A stretch of 64,000 nucleotides of DNA from a bacterium (GTDB lineage Bacteria > Armatimonadota > Zipacnadia > Zipacnadales > Zipacnadaceae), in assembly GCA_030603495.1 (NCBI GenBank), contig JAUVXR010000012.1, forward strand, positions 1 through 64,000, in the 5' to 3' direction. The position numbers were made by a program, and so were the translations under genes. The notes under the pieces were generated by a model. The model saw only the letters and a list, made by a program, of their open reading frames with translations, was not told the DNA's origin and ran no database searches. How positions within the stretch are numbered: position 1 is the stretch's first letter; each line of letters opens with the position of its first letter. Below are positions 15,996-25,316 of this stretch, one piece after another.

Positions 15996-17975
15996 TCAAG
16001 TTTCAAACAGTTGGTATTCGACCCAGCAGCGCAGCAACTCCCCCACACTCCAGGCCTGGGCGATGCAGCCGCGCGGATAGTGGGGCGGGTCGCCGTCGAA
16101 TATTTCAGATATTGAGCCCAGTCCCGCCTGGTTGAGGTGTTCGCGCAGCGGCTGGAGCAACTGGCGCAGGTGGTGCTTGGTCTTATCGCCGAGGCCGTGT
16201 ACCTTGACGTAGGCACTGATATATGGGCCCAACAGCCACGGCCAGACCGTCCCCTGGTGGTATGCGCTGTCGCGGGCGTGCTGGTCGCCGAAGTAGCGCC
16301 CTTGGTAGCCGGGATTGTCCAGGGCCAGGGTGCGCAAGCCATAGGGTGTGAGCAGCCTGTCGGCTACGTGCCGCAGAATCCGGGCTGCCTGGTCTCGCGA
16401 GACGAGATCATATGGCAAGGCCAGGGCAATTAGCTGGTTGGGCCGCAGGGAGGCATCCGACTGGCCATCGGTGACGCAATCGTAGAGATAGCCAAGCTCT
16501 GGACTCCAGAACAAACGGTTGAAGCTCTCGTGGGCTTGCTCGGCACGGGCAGTGAACTCCGCCGCGGCTTCGGGCTGGCCCAGTTTCGCACCAAAGTCAG
16601 CGGCAATGCGCAGAGCGTTGTACCACAGGCCGTTAATCTCAACTGCCTGGCCATGCCGAGGCGTGACTGGCCCGGAGCCCGGGTCGGCATCCATCCAGGT
16701 GAGCTGGGTCTGTTCGTTCCCTGCCACCAGCAGGCCGTCGTCGTCAACGTGAATGCCAAACCAGGTGCCCCGGCAGTACCAATCAATTATACCCGTAAGC
16801 GCCGGATAGAGGACCCCCGCCAGGAAGTCGGTATCCCCGGTCGCTGCAGTGTATCGGTGAGCCGCTATGGACATCCACAATGCGGCGTCCACGGTGTTGT
16901 AGCCAGCGCCGTTGCCGTTATCGTCGAAGCTATTGGGCAGCAGGCCATGCTCGGTAGTCTCGGCGAAGCTATGCAGTACCGATTTAGCTTCGGCGAAGCG
17001 CCCAGTGGCAAGCAGAATACCGGGTAGAGCGATCATCGCATCGCGCCCCCAGTCGGTGAACCAGGGGTAGCCGGCGATTATGCTGTGCCGCTGGCTGGTG
17101 CTGATTTTTCGACGAACCAGGAACTGATCCGCCGCCCGGGCAAGCGTGCGACCGAATTCGTCCCGCTCGGGCAGGGCGGCAACCAGCGCGGCTCGCCGCT
17201 GCCGCTCGGCTTCAATCCAAGTTTCGGGGTCGAAGGAGTCCAACGGCTGGGTGGAGGCGCACAGGTAGACTGTCTCGCCGGGAGTGATGGTCCACCTGAT
17301 TACGCCGGGACTGTAGAGGTCCTCGGTGCAGTCCAGGCCACGGTCGCGCTCCCGATAGTAAAGATAGTCGTAGTACCACAGTCCGTCCGGCCACAGTTGT
17401 CCGCTGGGATATGTGACGAACAGCTTTGAAGACTCCTCATACGGCTGGATGACGAAGCTGGCGCTGTTGCTCTGCAACTCGGTATTGAGGTTACCCCGCG
17501 CCCGCTGCAGATGGTGATAATCGCGTCCGGCGATCAGCGGCCTAACCGATAAGTGGCAAGGGGCAGTGGCCGCAGCAAGACGGTAGGCAATTATTGTCTG
17601 ATTATAGCCGTGGCGCATCGTTACGGCTTTCTCGAGGGTTACCTCGTCCAACTCGTAAGTCATTACCGGCCAGGGATCGAGGCGAAACTCGACCAGATTC
17701 AGGTAGCCCTGGGGATGAACGATGTCGCCGGCATACACACTCGTGGCCAGATCAACGGTCTGCGCATCGCTCTCAAGCTGCTCCTCGACCTTGCTCAGCA
17801 GCACGCACCGCCCCACCGGCGGGCGCGCTGCCCCCACCAGCAACCCGTGATAGCGGCGGGTGTTAGCGCCAACTATTGTCGAGCAGGCAAATCCGCCCAG
17901 ACCATTGGTCTCCAGCCATTCAAGCTGGAGGGACTGGTCGAGGTCACGGATGGTGTCGGTTCCGAACCGGATCAT
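15996..17975 (-). CDS. Glycogen debranching enzyme (amylo-alpha-1,6-glucosidase type)
   Basis: 659 residues. The N-terminal beta-sandwich opens with EWLETNGLGGFACSTIVGAN TRRYHGLLVG-like text, the signature of bacterial GDE-N. The C-terminal (alpha/alpha)6 barrel has AGYPWFTDWGRDAMIALPG with a likely catalytic Asp, LPNSFDDNGNGAGYNTVDA, and the closing SEIFDGDPPHYPRGCIAQAWS. It hydrolyses alpha-1,6 branches of glycogen in the cytosol. ATG at 17975 gives the canonical MIRFG start; the GTG at 17996 is an alternative. Downstream of the Nudix gene and upstream of comFC with short spacing. A GH57 branching-type enzyme lies ~24 kb away, giving the opposing glycogen activity. Confidence 0.9.
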   Translation of the reverse strand: MIRFGTDTIRDLDQSLQLEWLETNGLGGFACSTIVGANTRRYHGLLVGAARPPVGRCVLLSKVEEQLESDAQTVDLATSVYAGDIVHPQGYLNLVEFRLDPWPVMTYELDEVTLEKAVTMRHGYNQTIIAYRLAAATAPCHLSVRPLIAGRDYHHLQRARGNLNTELQSNSASFVIQPYEESSKLFVTYPSGQLWPDGLWYYDYLYYRERDRGLDCTEDLYSPGVIRWTITPGETVYLCASTQPLDSFDPETWIEAERQRRAALVAALPERDEFGRTLARAADQFLVRRKISTSQRHSIIAGYPWFTDWGRDAMIALPGILLATGRFAEAKSVLHSFAETTEHGLLPNSFDDNGNGAGYNTVDAALWMSIAAHRYTAATGDTDFLAGVLYPALTGIIDWYCRGTWFGIHVDDDGLLVAGNEQTQLTWMDADPGSGPVTPRHGQAVEINGLWYNALRIAADFGAKLGQPEAAAEFTARAEQAHESFNRLFWSPELGYLYDCVTDGQSDASLRPNQLIALALPYDLVSRDQAARILRHVADRLLTPYGLRTLALDNPGYQGRYFGDQHARDSAYHQGTVWPWLLGPYISAYVKVHGLGDKTKHHLRQLLQPLREHLNQAGLGSISEIFDGDPPHYPRGCIAQAWSVGELLRCWVEYQLFET

Positions 17976-18002
17976 CTCGCCCACTATTTCTTTCACCAGC
18001 AG

Positions 18003-18584
18003 CTAATCCAGCTCGCGCAGAGCTGCCACTGCCAGAAGCCCGGCGACCGTCTTAGCATCGCTGATCTCGCCATGCAGACAGGCGGCGACGGCTTCGGCCA
18101 GCGGCACGGCCCGGACGCGCAGGATTTCGTCTTCGTCAGGAGCGGCCTGCCCAGGCTCAAGATTCTCGGCCAGAAAGATGTGAATCAGCTCCTGTGAGTA
18201 GCCGGGTGCCAGGTAGAGCGAAAAGAGCAGAACCAGGTGGCCCGCAGCATAGCCGGTCTCCTCAATCAGCTCGCGATGCATGGCGGCCGCGGGCTGCTCC
18301 CCGTCTTCGACGAGGCCGGCGGGGATCTCCAGAAGTGCGTGCCCCACAGCATGTCGCCACTGCTCCACCAGAAGGACTCGGCCATCGGGCAGCAGGGGCA
18401 CAGCGGCGGCAGCAGCTACGTGCTCGACTACCTCACGGGTCGCCTCACAGCCGTTAGCCAGGCGCACGGTATCGAAGCGCAGGTTCACAATGCGCCCTCG
18501 ATACAGATGCTGGGACTCGATGCTCTCCTCAGCAAGGCCTGTACCATCAACGCCAAATGAGTTTGTCTGGTCCGAGTCAGTCAT
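18003..18584 (-). CDS. Nudix hydrolase, ADP-ribose pyrophosphatase type
   Basis: 193 residues. A full Nudix box, GX5EX7REUXEEXGU, is present as GLVEDGEQPAAAMHRELIEETGY split over residues ~115-137. The upstream LVEQWRHAV and ALLEIPAG are characteristic of the NudF/ADP-ribose group (usually 'vrQyR..v' and 'lElpAG'). It hydrolyses ADP-ribose or related nucleoside-diphosphate sugars to AMP plus sugar phosphate with Mg2+. The first ~25 residues are a variable extension. It ends 6 bases before the alternative GTG of the debranching gene, so Nudix, debranching enzyme and comFC look like one minus-strand operon. Confidence 0.88.
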   Translation of the reverse strand: MTDSDQTNSFGVDGTGLAEESIESQHLYRGRIVNLRFDTVRLANGCEATREVVEHVAAAAAVPLLPDGRVLLVEQWRHAVGHALLEIPAGLVEDGEQPAAAMHRELIEETGYAAGHLVLLFSLYLAPGYSQELIHIFLAENLEPGQAAPDEDEILRVRAVPLAEAVAACLHGEISDAKTVAGLLAVAALRELD

Positions 18585-18639
18585 CCTGTTTTTATATTCC
18601 TGTGGCCACCGAGAAAGTCCTCCCCCGACCGCTGCTCAG

Positions 18640-18831
18640 GGCAACGGGAAGCTGCTGGAAGAGATGGTCAGCCGAGTTGGTGCGCAGCACATTCTATTTG
18701 GGACTGACATGCCCTTCTTGGACAGTCGGGCGCAGGTCGGGCGCATATTGACTGCCCGGTTGACCGACGACGAAAAGCGGCTCATCCTGGGCCTGAATGC
18801 CGTCAGGCTCTTTGATCTACCCGTCCGCTAA
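18640..18831 (+). pseudogene. C-terminal remnant of an amidohydrolase
   Basis: 63 codons reading LLEEMVSRVGAQHILFGTDM and ending LILGLNAVRLFDLPVR, the typical last 60 residues of an amidohydrolase_2 protein: the 'RvlFGSDfP' Asp motif, then 'ls.eek..il..NA.rl..l'. Nothing upstream in this frame continues the enzyme; the preceding bases are antisense to the Nudix gene. The 5' part, with the metal-binding HxH, was deleted. Confidence 0.7.
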
Positions 18832-18931
18832 ACGGCGACTCAAGGCACCTGTGCAGCCGTTTGTGGCACAATACCTGCTGCAACGGGGTTGGACGGTGGC
18901 GCCCGGCGAGGCGATCTGATGTGCATAATAC

Positions 18932-18960
18932 TTGACCTAGTTGGGTATATGACCTATAAT
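18932..18960 (+). promoter_or_regulatory. Strong sigma-70 promoter of the SLH porin gene
   Basis: TTGACC (18932-18937), 17 bases, TATAAT (18955-18960). Transcription should start near 18967, leaving a ~175-base leader before the ATG at 19142. The leader has no obvious riboswitch or small ORF. A long leader on an abundant outer-membrane protein often stabilises the message; that is inference. Apart from this promoter, the 18832-19141 stretch holds nothing I can name. Confidence 0.85.
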
Positions 18961-19141
18961 GGGATGGTAGAAGAGACTAACCAGAAGCCCTGTTGACCCT
19001 AGGTAGCGTCACTCAGCAACCTCTCGCAGTGCAAAGAACAGGATTCGAAAAAGGTACAGCGCGCGCAGTAGATTCGCAGCAACAGGTGGCAGAATAATGC
19101 GCGGCGACGGTTGTGCTATGACTGTCAGGGAGGATGCTTAG

Positions 19142-20929
19142 ATGTTCAGATCACGATTGCTAATAGCGGCAGCATGCCTTTTAGTGGCGTTGCCGGCTCT
19201 GGCGGGCGGGCCATTCGTAATTCCTACCCCACCTAAAGGGGAACTCAAACCTCCGCCTGCACCATCACCACCCAAGGAATGTCACGTCCCCTTCGACCAC
19301 TGGGCCTATGATGCTGTCCAGCAGCTCATGGACATGGGTATCATCATCGGCTACCCTGACGGCTGCTTCCGGGGAGACCGGGCGCTGACGCGCTACGAAT
19401 TCGCTATGGCCCTGACCCGACTGCTGGACGCTGCTGACCAATTTCAGGGTCCTCCGGGACCGCGAGGGGAAAAGGGGCTAGTTGGCGCTGAGGGGCCGCG
19501 TGGCCCTCAGGGAGACCAGGGGCGAGCCGGACCGCAGGGGCCACCTGGTCCTCAGGGCAATGCTGCGGACCTGACTGAGGCCGCGGACCTGGTCGAACGG
19601 CTGCTGGACGAGTTCGCCCAGGAGATCACCGAGATTCGGGGTGACTTGGCGGATATCGTCGGCGAAGTAACCGACCTGAGTGAACGCGTCGGAGCGCTAG
19701 AGAATCTACGGCGCCCGCTTATCGAGGCGCTGATCGAGTACCGTATTGGGTTGATCGGCCGGTCGCTGGACCACGATACCGAGGCTGATGACCTGACCGT
19801 GATATTGTCAGCCACCTATGACATTGACCCTGACACGGCGGTAAAGGTTGCCCTGAAATTCGCGGACGGAGTGCTGCCCCTGACCATTCTAGGTGCAGAG
19901 GTGCTTGAGCCGCCGCTGTTCCAGAACCCGCCCCTGCCCTTTGAAATGGATCTGTACGGGCGCGGCTACGGCGAGGATAGCTGGTGGCTCGACGAAGCGT
20001 GGGTAAGCCATAGTTATGGGGAGGACGACTTCTGGCGCTTCGGCCGCCAGTTCCAGCAGTATGCGATGGGACTGGTGGTCAATAATGAGCGCCGCGCTCA
20101 GAATGGCTTGCGCCGACGCTTCGATGGTGTCTTCGACAGTAGCTTCGACATTGATCTGTTCTACGGCGGGAGCTCATACGATTGGATGCCCATACCGCCC
20201 AACAACCCGGGAAGCGATGGCTACTTCTCGAGCCGCGTGCAGTACGATGGCGATCGCCTTGACCTGGGGTTTAGCTGGCTACCCGACGGTGTGGGCAAAG
20301 AGGACGCACGCGGTGTAGACTTCTCCTACCGGTATAGCGGTGACAAGTATCTGGCGGGTGAGTATGGCTGGCTATATCACCACTGCAATCGCTACGTGTA
20401 CGCGGAGAAGCACAAGCCTGATGCCTTGGCTCTCCTGGCCGATCTGTACAAGACCGATAACCTGTGGCTGCAGGCTTGGTATTCGATCGTGGATGCGGAG
20501 TATGATATCCAGTACTCGTCACTGCATCCGTATCTGAAGATAGAACAGCGCGACCGCCCCCACAACCTGATCTACTGGGATCGCTGGCTCAAGCGGCGAC
20601 CGACTATGACCAACATCGAGTTCATTGGCGGCAATGCGTGGACGCACCTGGGTGAGTTCCCCTTGCACCTCACTTACTATCAGTTGGACGAGGAAGCCTA
20701 CGAGTGGTGGCCGAGTTCCCAGGTGTCGTCGCTGGTATTCGACAAGCTGTGGGCGATCCGCACTTACCGTTCGCTTGGCGAGAATGCCAGCGTCCAACTC
20801 ACCTATGCCAAAGCGGTCCGTGGGGATCAGCCCAATTTCAAGTACCAGGGGCCTGACGAGGGTGTCATACCGCTAGGTCCAATTGATGACCAGCAGTTCT
20901 TGCAGCTCGAGTTCCTGCTGAGCTTCTGA
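19142..20929 (+). CDS. Outer-membrane SLH-domain porin with collagen-like linker
   Basis: 595 residues. Signal peptide 1-21; Pro-rich 24-45; one SLH domain ~47-98 (FDHWAYDAVQQLMDMGIIIG then ALTRYEFAMALTRLL); twelve uninterrupted Gly-X-Y triplets at 103-138; coiled coil ~140-190; then a ~400-residue beta-barrel with alternating aromatic strands ending in LEFLLSF with terminal Phe, the BamA recognition signal. This is the SlpA/OmpM layout: the SLH domain grips peptidoglycan-linked polymer and the barrel sits in the outer membrane, tethering it. The unusual part is the collagen-like segment between SLH and coiled coil. AGGGAGG 8 bases before the ATG sets the start. It has its own strong promoter and a hairpin at 21012. 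Confidence 0.85.
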   Translation: MFRSRLLIAAACLLVALPALAGGPFVIPTPPKGELKPPPAPSPPKECHVPFDHWAYDAVQQLMDMGIIIGYPDGCFRGDRALTRYEFAMALTRLLDAADQFQGPPGPRGEKGLVGAEGPRGPQGDQGRAGPQGPPGPQGNAADLTEAADLVERLLDEFAQEITEIRGDLADIVGEVTDLSERVGALENLRRPLIEALIEYRIGLIGRSLDHDTEADDLTVILSATYDIDPDTAVKVALKFADGVLPLTILGAEVLEPPLFQNPPLPFEMDLYGRGYGEDSWWLDEAWVSHSYGEDDFWRFGRQFQQYAMGLVVNNERRAQNGLRRRFDGVFDSSFDIDLFYGGSSYDWMPIPPNNPGSDGYFSSRVQYDGDRLDLGFSWLPDGVGKEDARGVDFSYRYSGDKYLAGEYGWLYHHCNRYVYAEKHKPDALALLADLYKTDNLWLQAWYSIVDAEYDIQYSSLHPYLKIEQRDRPHNLIYWDRWLKRRPTMTNIEFIGGNAWTHLGEFPLHLTYYQLDEEAYEWWPSSQVSSLVFDKLWAIRTYRSLGENASVQLTYAKAVRGDQPNFKYQGPDEGVIPLGPIDDQQFLQLEFLLSF

Positions 20930-21011
20930 GCGCGGCTTGGGTGAGGGATGTGCAACTGGTTGTTGGATAGTGGAGTTGTGTGCGTGAGCACAGTGCTGAC
21001 CAGGTCAGATC

Positions 21012-21039
21012 AAGACCACCCCAGGAGAGGGTGGTCTTT
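21012..21039 (+). terminator. Hairpin terminator after the SLH porin gene
   Basis: A perfect 10-bp stem, AAGACCACCC / GGGTGGTCTT, with a 7-base loop, followed by T then CC. The U-tract is weak, so it may be a mixed terminator or a 3' stability hairpin. It lies ~80 bases after the porin stop. Confidence 0.7.
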
Positions 21040-21201
21040 CCGTAATCGCCCGCGATAGGCGGCACGACCGGTCTGGGCTGCAAGGGGTCGGAACAGGTGC
21101 GGCTCAGGATCATCCGTCGGCTAAGCATGACGCACGATGATGTGGAGGCGGGCAGGAGTTCTTGCTGTCCAGGGGGAAGTGTGGAGCCGGAGATGAGTTG
21201 A

Positions 21202-22164
21202 ATGCCCTTTCTATTGAACGCTCTGCGCATGAACAGCAACGCCCGCGCTACTGCTCGCAAGTGGTGGGTTGTGGGATTCGTCGTGCTGATAGCTGTGCTG
21301 CTGACTATCTGGCACACCAGGCCCAAGCCACTGCCCGTGAATGTTGTGCCGGCCCAGAAAGGTGCTTTGATCGGACAGCTTTCGGCTACCGGCGAGGTGG
21401 ATGGGCCGGTCGCGCGGGTTGGTGCCAAGGCCGGCGGTGAGGTCGAGCAGGTATACGTCGAGGAAGGCCAGTCCGTCTCCGAAGGTGCGCCGCTAGCGCG
21501 AGTCTCGCCTCCGCCCACAGGCCTCCCGGAAACAGGGGCCAGCATGCTGGACTTGCAGGTGATAGAGAGTCCGTTTGCGGGGGTAGTGGCCCGCCGTTAC
21601 GTTGACCCCGGCGATGCTGCGGTGCCCGGCCAGCCCCTCTTCGCTGTTGTCGACCCGGATCAGCTCTGGGTCGTCGCCTACGTTGACGACGTGGACCTGC
21701 CCAAGCTTAGCGTCGGCATGGCGGTACGCGTCTCCCTGCCGGCATACCTCTCCCCCAGTTACACCGGGGAGGTAGTTGCTGTCGGCCAACTGGCCGAGCC
21801 CCGCAGCGCCCTCGAGTCGGGAGCCCGGACGGTGCGCGCCCGCATTCAGCTCAGGGAACCGATACCGGGTGCGGTCCCGGGCATGGAGGTGAATGTGGAC
21901 GCCACGGTCACGCTGCGCAACGAAGCTTTGCTCGTACCCGTTGACGCCATTTCGGAGGAGGATTCGCGACGCTACGTCTGGGTGGTCCGCAAAGGCCGTG
22001 CTGAGAAGCAGCCCGTTGAGACTGGCCAAAACAACTACCTGGCGGTGGAGGTGCTGGAGGGGTTGGCAGAAGGGGATACAGTCGTCGTCAGCGCCAAGGA
22101 TCAACTGCAATCTGGCCAAGCTGTCCGCGCCCACGAGGTCTCGGTTCCGCTGAATGTAGAGTAG
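21202..22164 (+). CDS. Periplasmic adaptor subunit (HlyD/MacA-like) of an ABC export system
   Basis: 320 residues. One N-terminal membrane anchor (WWVVGFVVLIAVLLTIW, ~20-36), then a lipoyl half-motif (AKAGGEVEQVYVEEGQSVSEGAPLARV), almost no coiled-coil hairpin, the second lipoyl half (ESPFAGVVARRYVDPGDAAVPGQPLFAVVD), a beta-barrel domain (LWVVAYVDDVDL...GMAVRVSLPAY) and a membrane-proximal domain. The missing hairpin means it is unlikely to reach a TolC-type channel by itself. It forms an operon with the ATPase (40 bases on) and permease, as in MacAB-type systems that export peptides, lipoproteins or drugs. GGAG sets the ATG; ATG at 21229 is possible. Confidence 0.85.
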   Translation: MPFLLNALRMNSNARATARKWWVVGFVVLIAVLLTIWHTRPKPLPVNVVPAQKGALIGQLSATGEVDGPVARVGAKAGGEVEQVYVEEGQSVSEGAPLARVSPPPTGLPETGASMLDLQVIESPFAGVVARRYVDPGDAAVPGQPLFAVVDPDQLWVVAYVDDVDLPKLSVGMAVRVSLPAYLSPSYTGEVVAVGQLAEPRSALESGARTVRARIQLREPIPGAVPGMEVNVDATVTLRNEALLVPVDAISEEDSRRYVWVVRKGRAEKQPVETGQNNYLAVEVLEGLAEGDTVVVSAKDQLQSGQAVRAHEVSVPLNVE

Positions 22165-22203
22165 CTCAGGCAAACCGGCCGCCGCACAACCTGATGGTCA
22201 CCT

Positions 22204-22911
22204 ATGGACTCCTCTATCGCTGTGCTGGAGAACGTAACCAAGACTTACATGCTCGGAGAAGTGCCCGTGGAGGCACTGCGCGGAGTTGATCTCACGCTGA
22301 GCCGCGGCGAGATCATTGTGCTGTTGGGGCCCAGCGGCTCGGGCAAGACGACCCTCATCAACGTCATCGGCGGGCTGGATAGCCCCACCGGCGGGACGGT
22401 CACCGTGGCCGGACAGGATATTACCACCGCCGCCGAAGAGCAGCTCACCCGTTTTCGCCGCCACACTGTCAGCTTCGTCTTCCAGTTCTTCAACCTCGTC
22501 CCTACCTTGACTGCGCTGGAGAATGTCGAGCTAGTCGCGGAGCTGAGCGACAGCGACGCGCACTGCCTGGACCTGCTAGGCCGTGTCGACCTGGGCGAAC
22601 GCGCTTACCACTTCCCCCACCAGCTTTCCGGTGGCGAGCAGCAGCGGGTGGCCATCGCCCGGGCTTTGGCCAAGAGTCCCCAGTTGCTCCTGGCTGATGA
22701 GCCGACTGGCAACCTTGACTTCCGTACCGGCATTACGGTGCTGGAAGCGCTGCGGGACATCAACCGCGCGGAGGGCCTCAGCATGCTGCTGGTTACGCAT
22801 AACGAGGTGATAGCCGAGATGGCCGACACCGTCATCAAGCTGCGCAGCGGCCAGATCGTGGACATCACGCGCAACGATTCGCCGCTCTCCCCCGACCAGA
22901 TTCGCTGGTGA
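22204..22911 (+). CDS. ABC transporter ATPase, LolD/MacB type
   Basis: 235 residues with every ABC motif: Walker A LLGPSGSGKTTLI (~41-53), Q-loop FVFQFFNLVPTLTALENVE, signature LSGGEQQRVAIARAL, Walker B LLLADEPTGNLD, and H-loop LLVTHN. The 'FQ.fnL.p.LTa.eNv' and 'DEPTGNLD' text is specific to the LolD/MacB/FtsE branch, which works with FtsX-fold permeases by mechanotransmission. Its stop overlaps the permease start by 4 bases, indicating translational coupling. Confidence 0.93.
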   Translation: MDSSIAVLENVTKTYMLGEVPVEALRGVDLTLSRGEIIVLLGPSGSGKTTLINVIGGLDSPTGGTVTVAGQDITTAAEEQLTRFRRHTVSFVFQFFNLVPTLTALENVELVAELSDSDAHCLDLLGRVDLGERAYHFPHQLSGGEQQRVAIARALAKSPQLLLADEPTGNLDFRTGITVLEALRDINRAEGLSMLLVTHNEVIAEMADTVIKLRSGQIVDITRNDSPLSPDQIRW

Positions 22912-25316
22912 GTGCTATTATGCAGCTCTCGCGCCTGAATCTGAAGCTGCTGCGGGACCTGCGCGCCACCCGCTCCCAGGCCATCGGCCTGTTGGTGGCA
23001 ATCGTGCTGGGCGTGGGTCTGTTCCAGGCCACGTATATGTCGGTGGAGAACCTCGGGGCCAACTACGCGCTGTTCTACGACTCTCTGCACTTTGCTGACT
23101 TCACTGCAGCCGTAAATCCTACCAGCGACGATCTCCTGGACAAGCTGCGGGCGATACCGGGCGTCGCAGAGGTCACCGGGCGGATTGTAGAGACGGCGAA
23201 AATCGAGCAGCCCCACACCGAAACACCCTCGGTGCTGGGGCGGCTGATCTCCCTGCCGGCGGACCGGCGAACAGCCATCAATGACGTGAAGGTCACCAGC
23301 GGGCAGTATTTCACTGCAACTGGCCGCCGCGAGGTCCTGGTCGAGGGCAACTTCGCGCGCTTCCATGATTACCAGCCCGGCGATACTATCTACGTCACCA
23401 TTCGGGGCCGGCGTATCCGCTTTCGAGTTGCTGGTATTGTCACCAGCCCGGAATACCTTTACGCGGTGCAGAGCAAGGAATACCTTTTCCCGACCCCGGG
23501 TACGTTCGGCGTGCTGTTTGTCCCCACTGCACAGGCCGAGCGCCTGCTGGATATGGCCGGAAGGATCAACGAAATATGTGTGCTCACCGAACCCGGCCAG
23601 CGGAGGCGGGTGGTGGCGATAACCCAGAGCCTCCTGGAACGCTACGGCAGCCAGGAGCCGGTGCCCCGTGAGGAGCAGCCCAGTAACAAGCTGCTTACTA
23701 TGGACAAAGAGGGAGCCCGGGGGATGGCGATTATGTTTCCGGTCTTCTTCCTGAGCGCGGCAGCGCTGATTATCTACTCGGTGCTGTCCCGGCTGGTCCG
23801 GCTCCAGCGCACACAGATCGGCTTCCTGCGCGCCTCCGGCCTGAGCCGGGCGGCAGTAGCCTGGCACTACTGCCTCTACGCCCTGGCGCTAGGGTTTGTC
23901 GGTGGGCTCATAGGTGTGGTGCTGGGGCAACTGGGCAGCTGGCCGTTTACCGCTGCTTACCTGGGCTTCTTGAACTTGCCCTTCCAGGTCTACGCGCCCG
24001 GTGGACGGGTTGCCGTCGTGGGAGTATCCATTGCGGTGGTTACCTGTTTGGGAGCGGCGCTGTTGCCGGTGCTGGGTGCTGTGCGGATGATGCCGGCCGA
24101 GGCAATGCGGGCGGTCTCCCCGCCGGGGGGCATGCGCCTGGCTGTGCTGCTGGCGGGTTATATGCGTCGCACCGGCCTGGTATGGAAACTGGCCCTGCGC
24201 AATCTGCTTCGCCAGGGCTACCGGTTGGTCTTCACAATTATCGGCATTGCGCTTGGTGTAGCCCTGGTGGTCGTATCCGTCGCCAGCGTCAATATGTCGG
24301 ACTACACGATTGACTACTACTTCGAGGCCATACGCCACTACGACGTGGGCATCGGCTTTGCGCAGCCGCAGAGCGAAGCGATAGTCAACCAGATCGCCAA
24401 CTGGCCGGAGGTGAACTGGGCGGAGGGCACTTTGGGCATTCCCGTTACGCTTACACACGGCGACAATGTGCTGGACACAGCGTTGAGCGGCATCTCGCCC
24501 CACAGCCGTGCATACCGACTGGCGGACCAGACGGGGCGGGCTATCCAAGTGCGTGAGCCGGGCATATACCCGACACGCACCGTCGCCAAAAAGCTCGATC
24601 TGGTCCCCGGGGACACCGTGCGCATGGACTACGCGTTCAATGCGCGCGACCTAAGCGTTACCGTGCGCGCGCCGGTGGTGGCCATTGTCGAGCAGCCCTT
24701 CGGGCAGGGCATCTATGCGCCTCGCGACTACCTCTACCAGGTCTTCGGCCCGCGTCTGGACATTGCCCCGGGCACCGTCAGTGGCATACTGGCACAGGTC
24801 CAACCTGAAGTCGAAAAGGCTCTCAAGCGCCGGGCGTTCGATCTGCCGCAAACCGCTTCCGTTGAGCTTATTTCGGATATCCGCAGCCAGATTGACCAGC
24901 AGATGGCGATCGCGAACATCTTCACAGGGGTGATGGTGCTCTTCGGTCTGGCCCTGATGCTGGCGGTGGTCTACAATACCGTGTCAATCAACCTGTTCGA
25001 GCGCCGCCGTGAGCTAGCGGCGCTGCGGGCGCTGGGGCTGACGCAGCGGGAGATGAGGACGATCGTCATGCTGGAGAACCTACTGGCGGCGATGCTTGGG
25101 CTGATTGTGGGGCTGCCGGTGGGGTGGTTCTACACGCTGCTGGTGGCGCGGACCTGGGAGACCGAGCAGTACACGATTCTGCTGCACGTAGACTGGACCA
25201 CCTACCTCATCGCCATCCTGACCGTGCTGGCAGCGATGGCGCTCTCCCAATGGCCGGCCCTGCGCGCCCTGGCCCGCATGGACCTGGCCGAAGCCGTCAA
25301 AACAATGGAGTCGTAG
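22908..25316 (+). CDS. FtsX-fold ABC permease, duplicated (two-lobe) type
   Basis: 802 residues. The N-terminal helix (AIGLLVAIVLGVGLFQATYM) leads into a periplasmic domain, then three helices (~280-400, including AAALIIYSVLSRLVRLQRTQ). A second copy starts ~435 (IIGIALGVALVVVSVASVNM), with its own periplasmic domain and three final helices (MLAVVYNTVSINLFERRREL, AALRALGLTQREM). The FERR..LAaLRALGlt..+ text is the FtsX/MacB coupling helix. So it is a fused dimer of the FtsX unit, common in lipoprotein or peptide exporters. GTG at 22908 overlaps the ATPase stop; ATG at 22920 is an alternative. It completes the adaptor-ATPase-permease operon. Confidence 0.9.
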   Translation: MSAIMQLSRLNLKLLRDLRATRSQAIGLLVAIVLGVGLFQATYMSVENLGANYALFYDSLHFADFTAAVNPTSDDLLDKLRAIPGVAEVTGRIVETAKIEQPHTETPSVLGRLISLPADRRTAINDVKVTSGQYFTATGRREVLVEGNFARFHDYQPGDTIYVTIRGRRIRFRVAGIVTSPEYLYAVQSKEYLFPTPGTFGVLFVPTAQAERLLDMAGRINEICVLTEPGQRRRVVAITQSLLERYGSQEPVPREEQPSNKLLTMDKEGARGMAIMFPVFFLSAAALIIYSVLSRLVRLQRTQIGFLRASGLSRAAVAWHYCLYALALGFVGGLIGVVLGQLGSWPFTAAYLGFLNLPFQVYAPGGRVAVVGVSIAVVTCLGAALLPVLGAVRMMPAEAMRAVSPPGGMRLAVLLAGYMRRTGLVWKLALRNLLRQGYRLVFTIIGIALGVALVVVSVASVNMSDYTIDYYFEAIRHYDVGIGFAQPQSEAIVNQIANWPEVNWAEGTLGIPVTLTHGDNVLDTALSGISPHSRAYRLADQTGRAIQVREPGIYPTRTVAKKLDLVPGDTVRMDYAFNARDLSVTVRAPVVAIVEQPFGQGIYAPRDYLYQVFGPRLDIAPGTVSGILAQVQPEVEKALKRRAFDLPQTASVELISDIRSQIDQQMAIANIFTGVMVLFGLALMLAVVYNTVSINLFERRRELAALRALGLTQREMRTIVMLENLLAAMLGLIVGLPVGWFYTLLVARTWETEQYTILLHVDWTTYLIAILTVLAAMALSQWPALRALARMDLAEAVKTMES

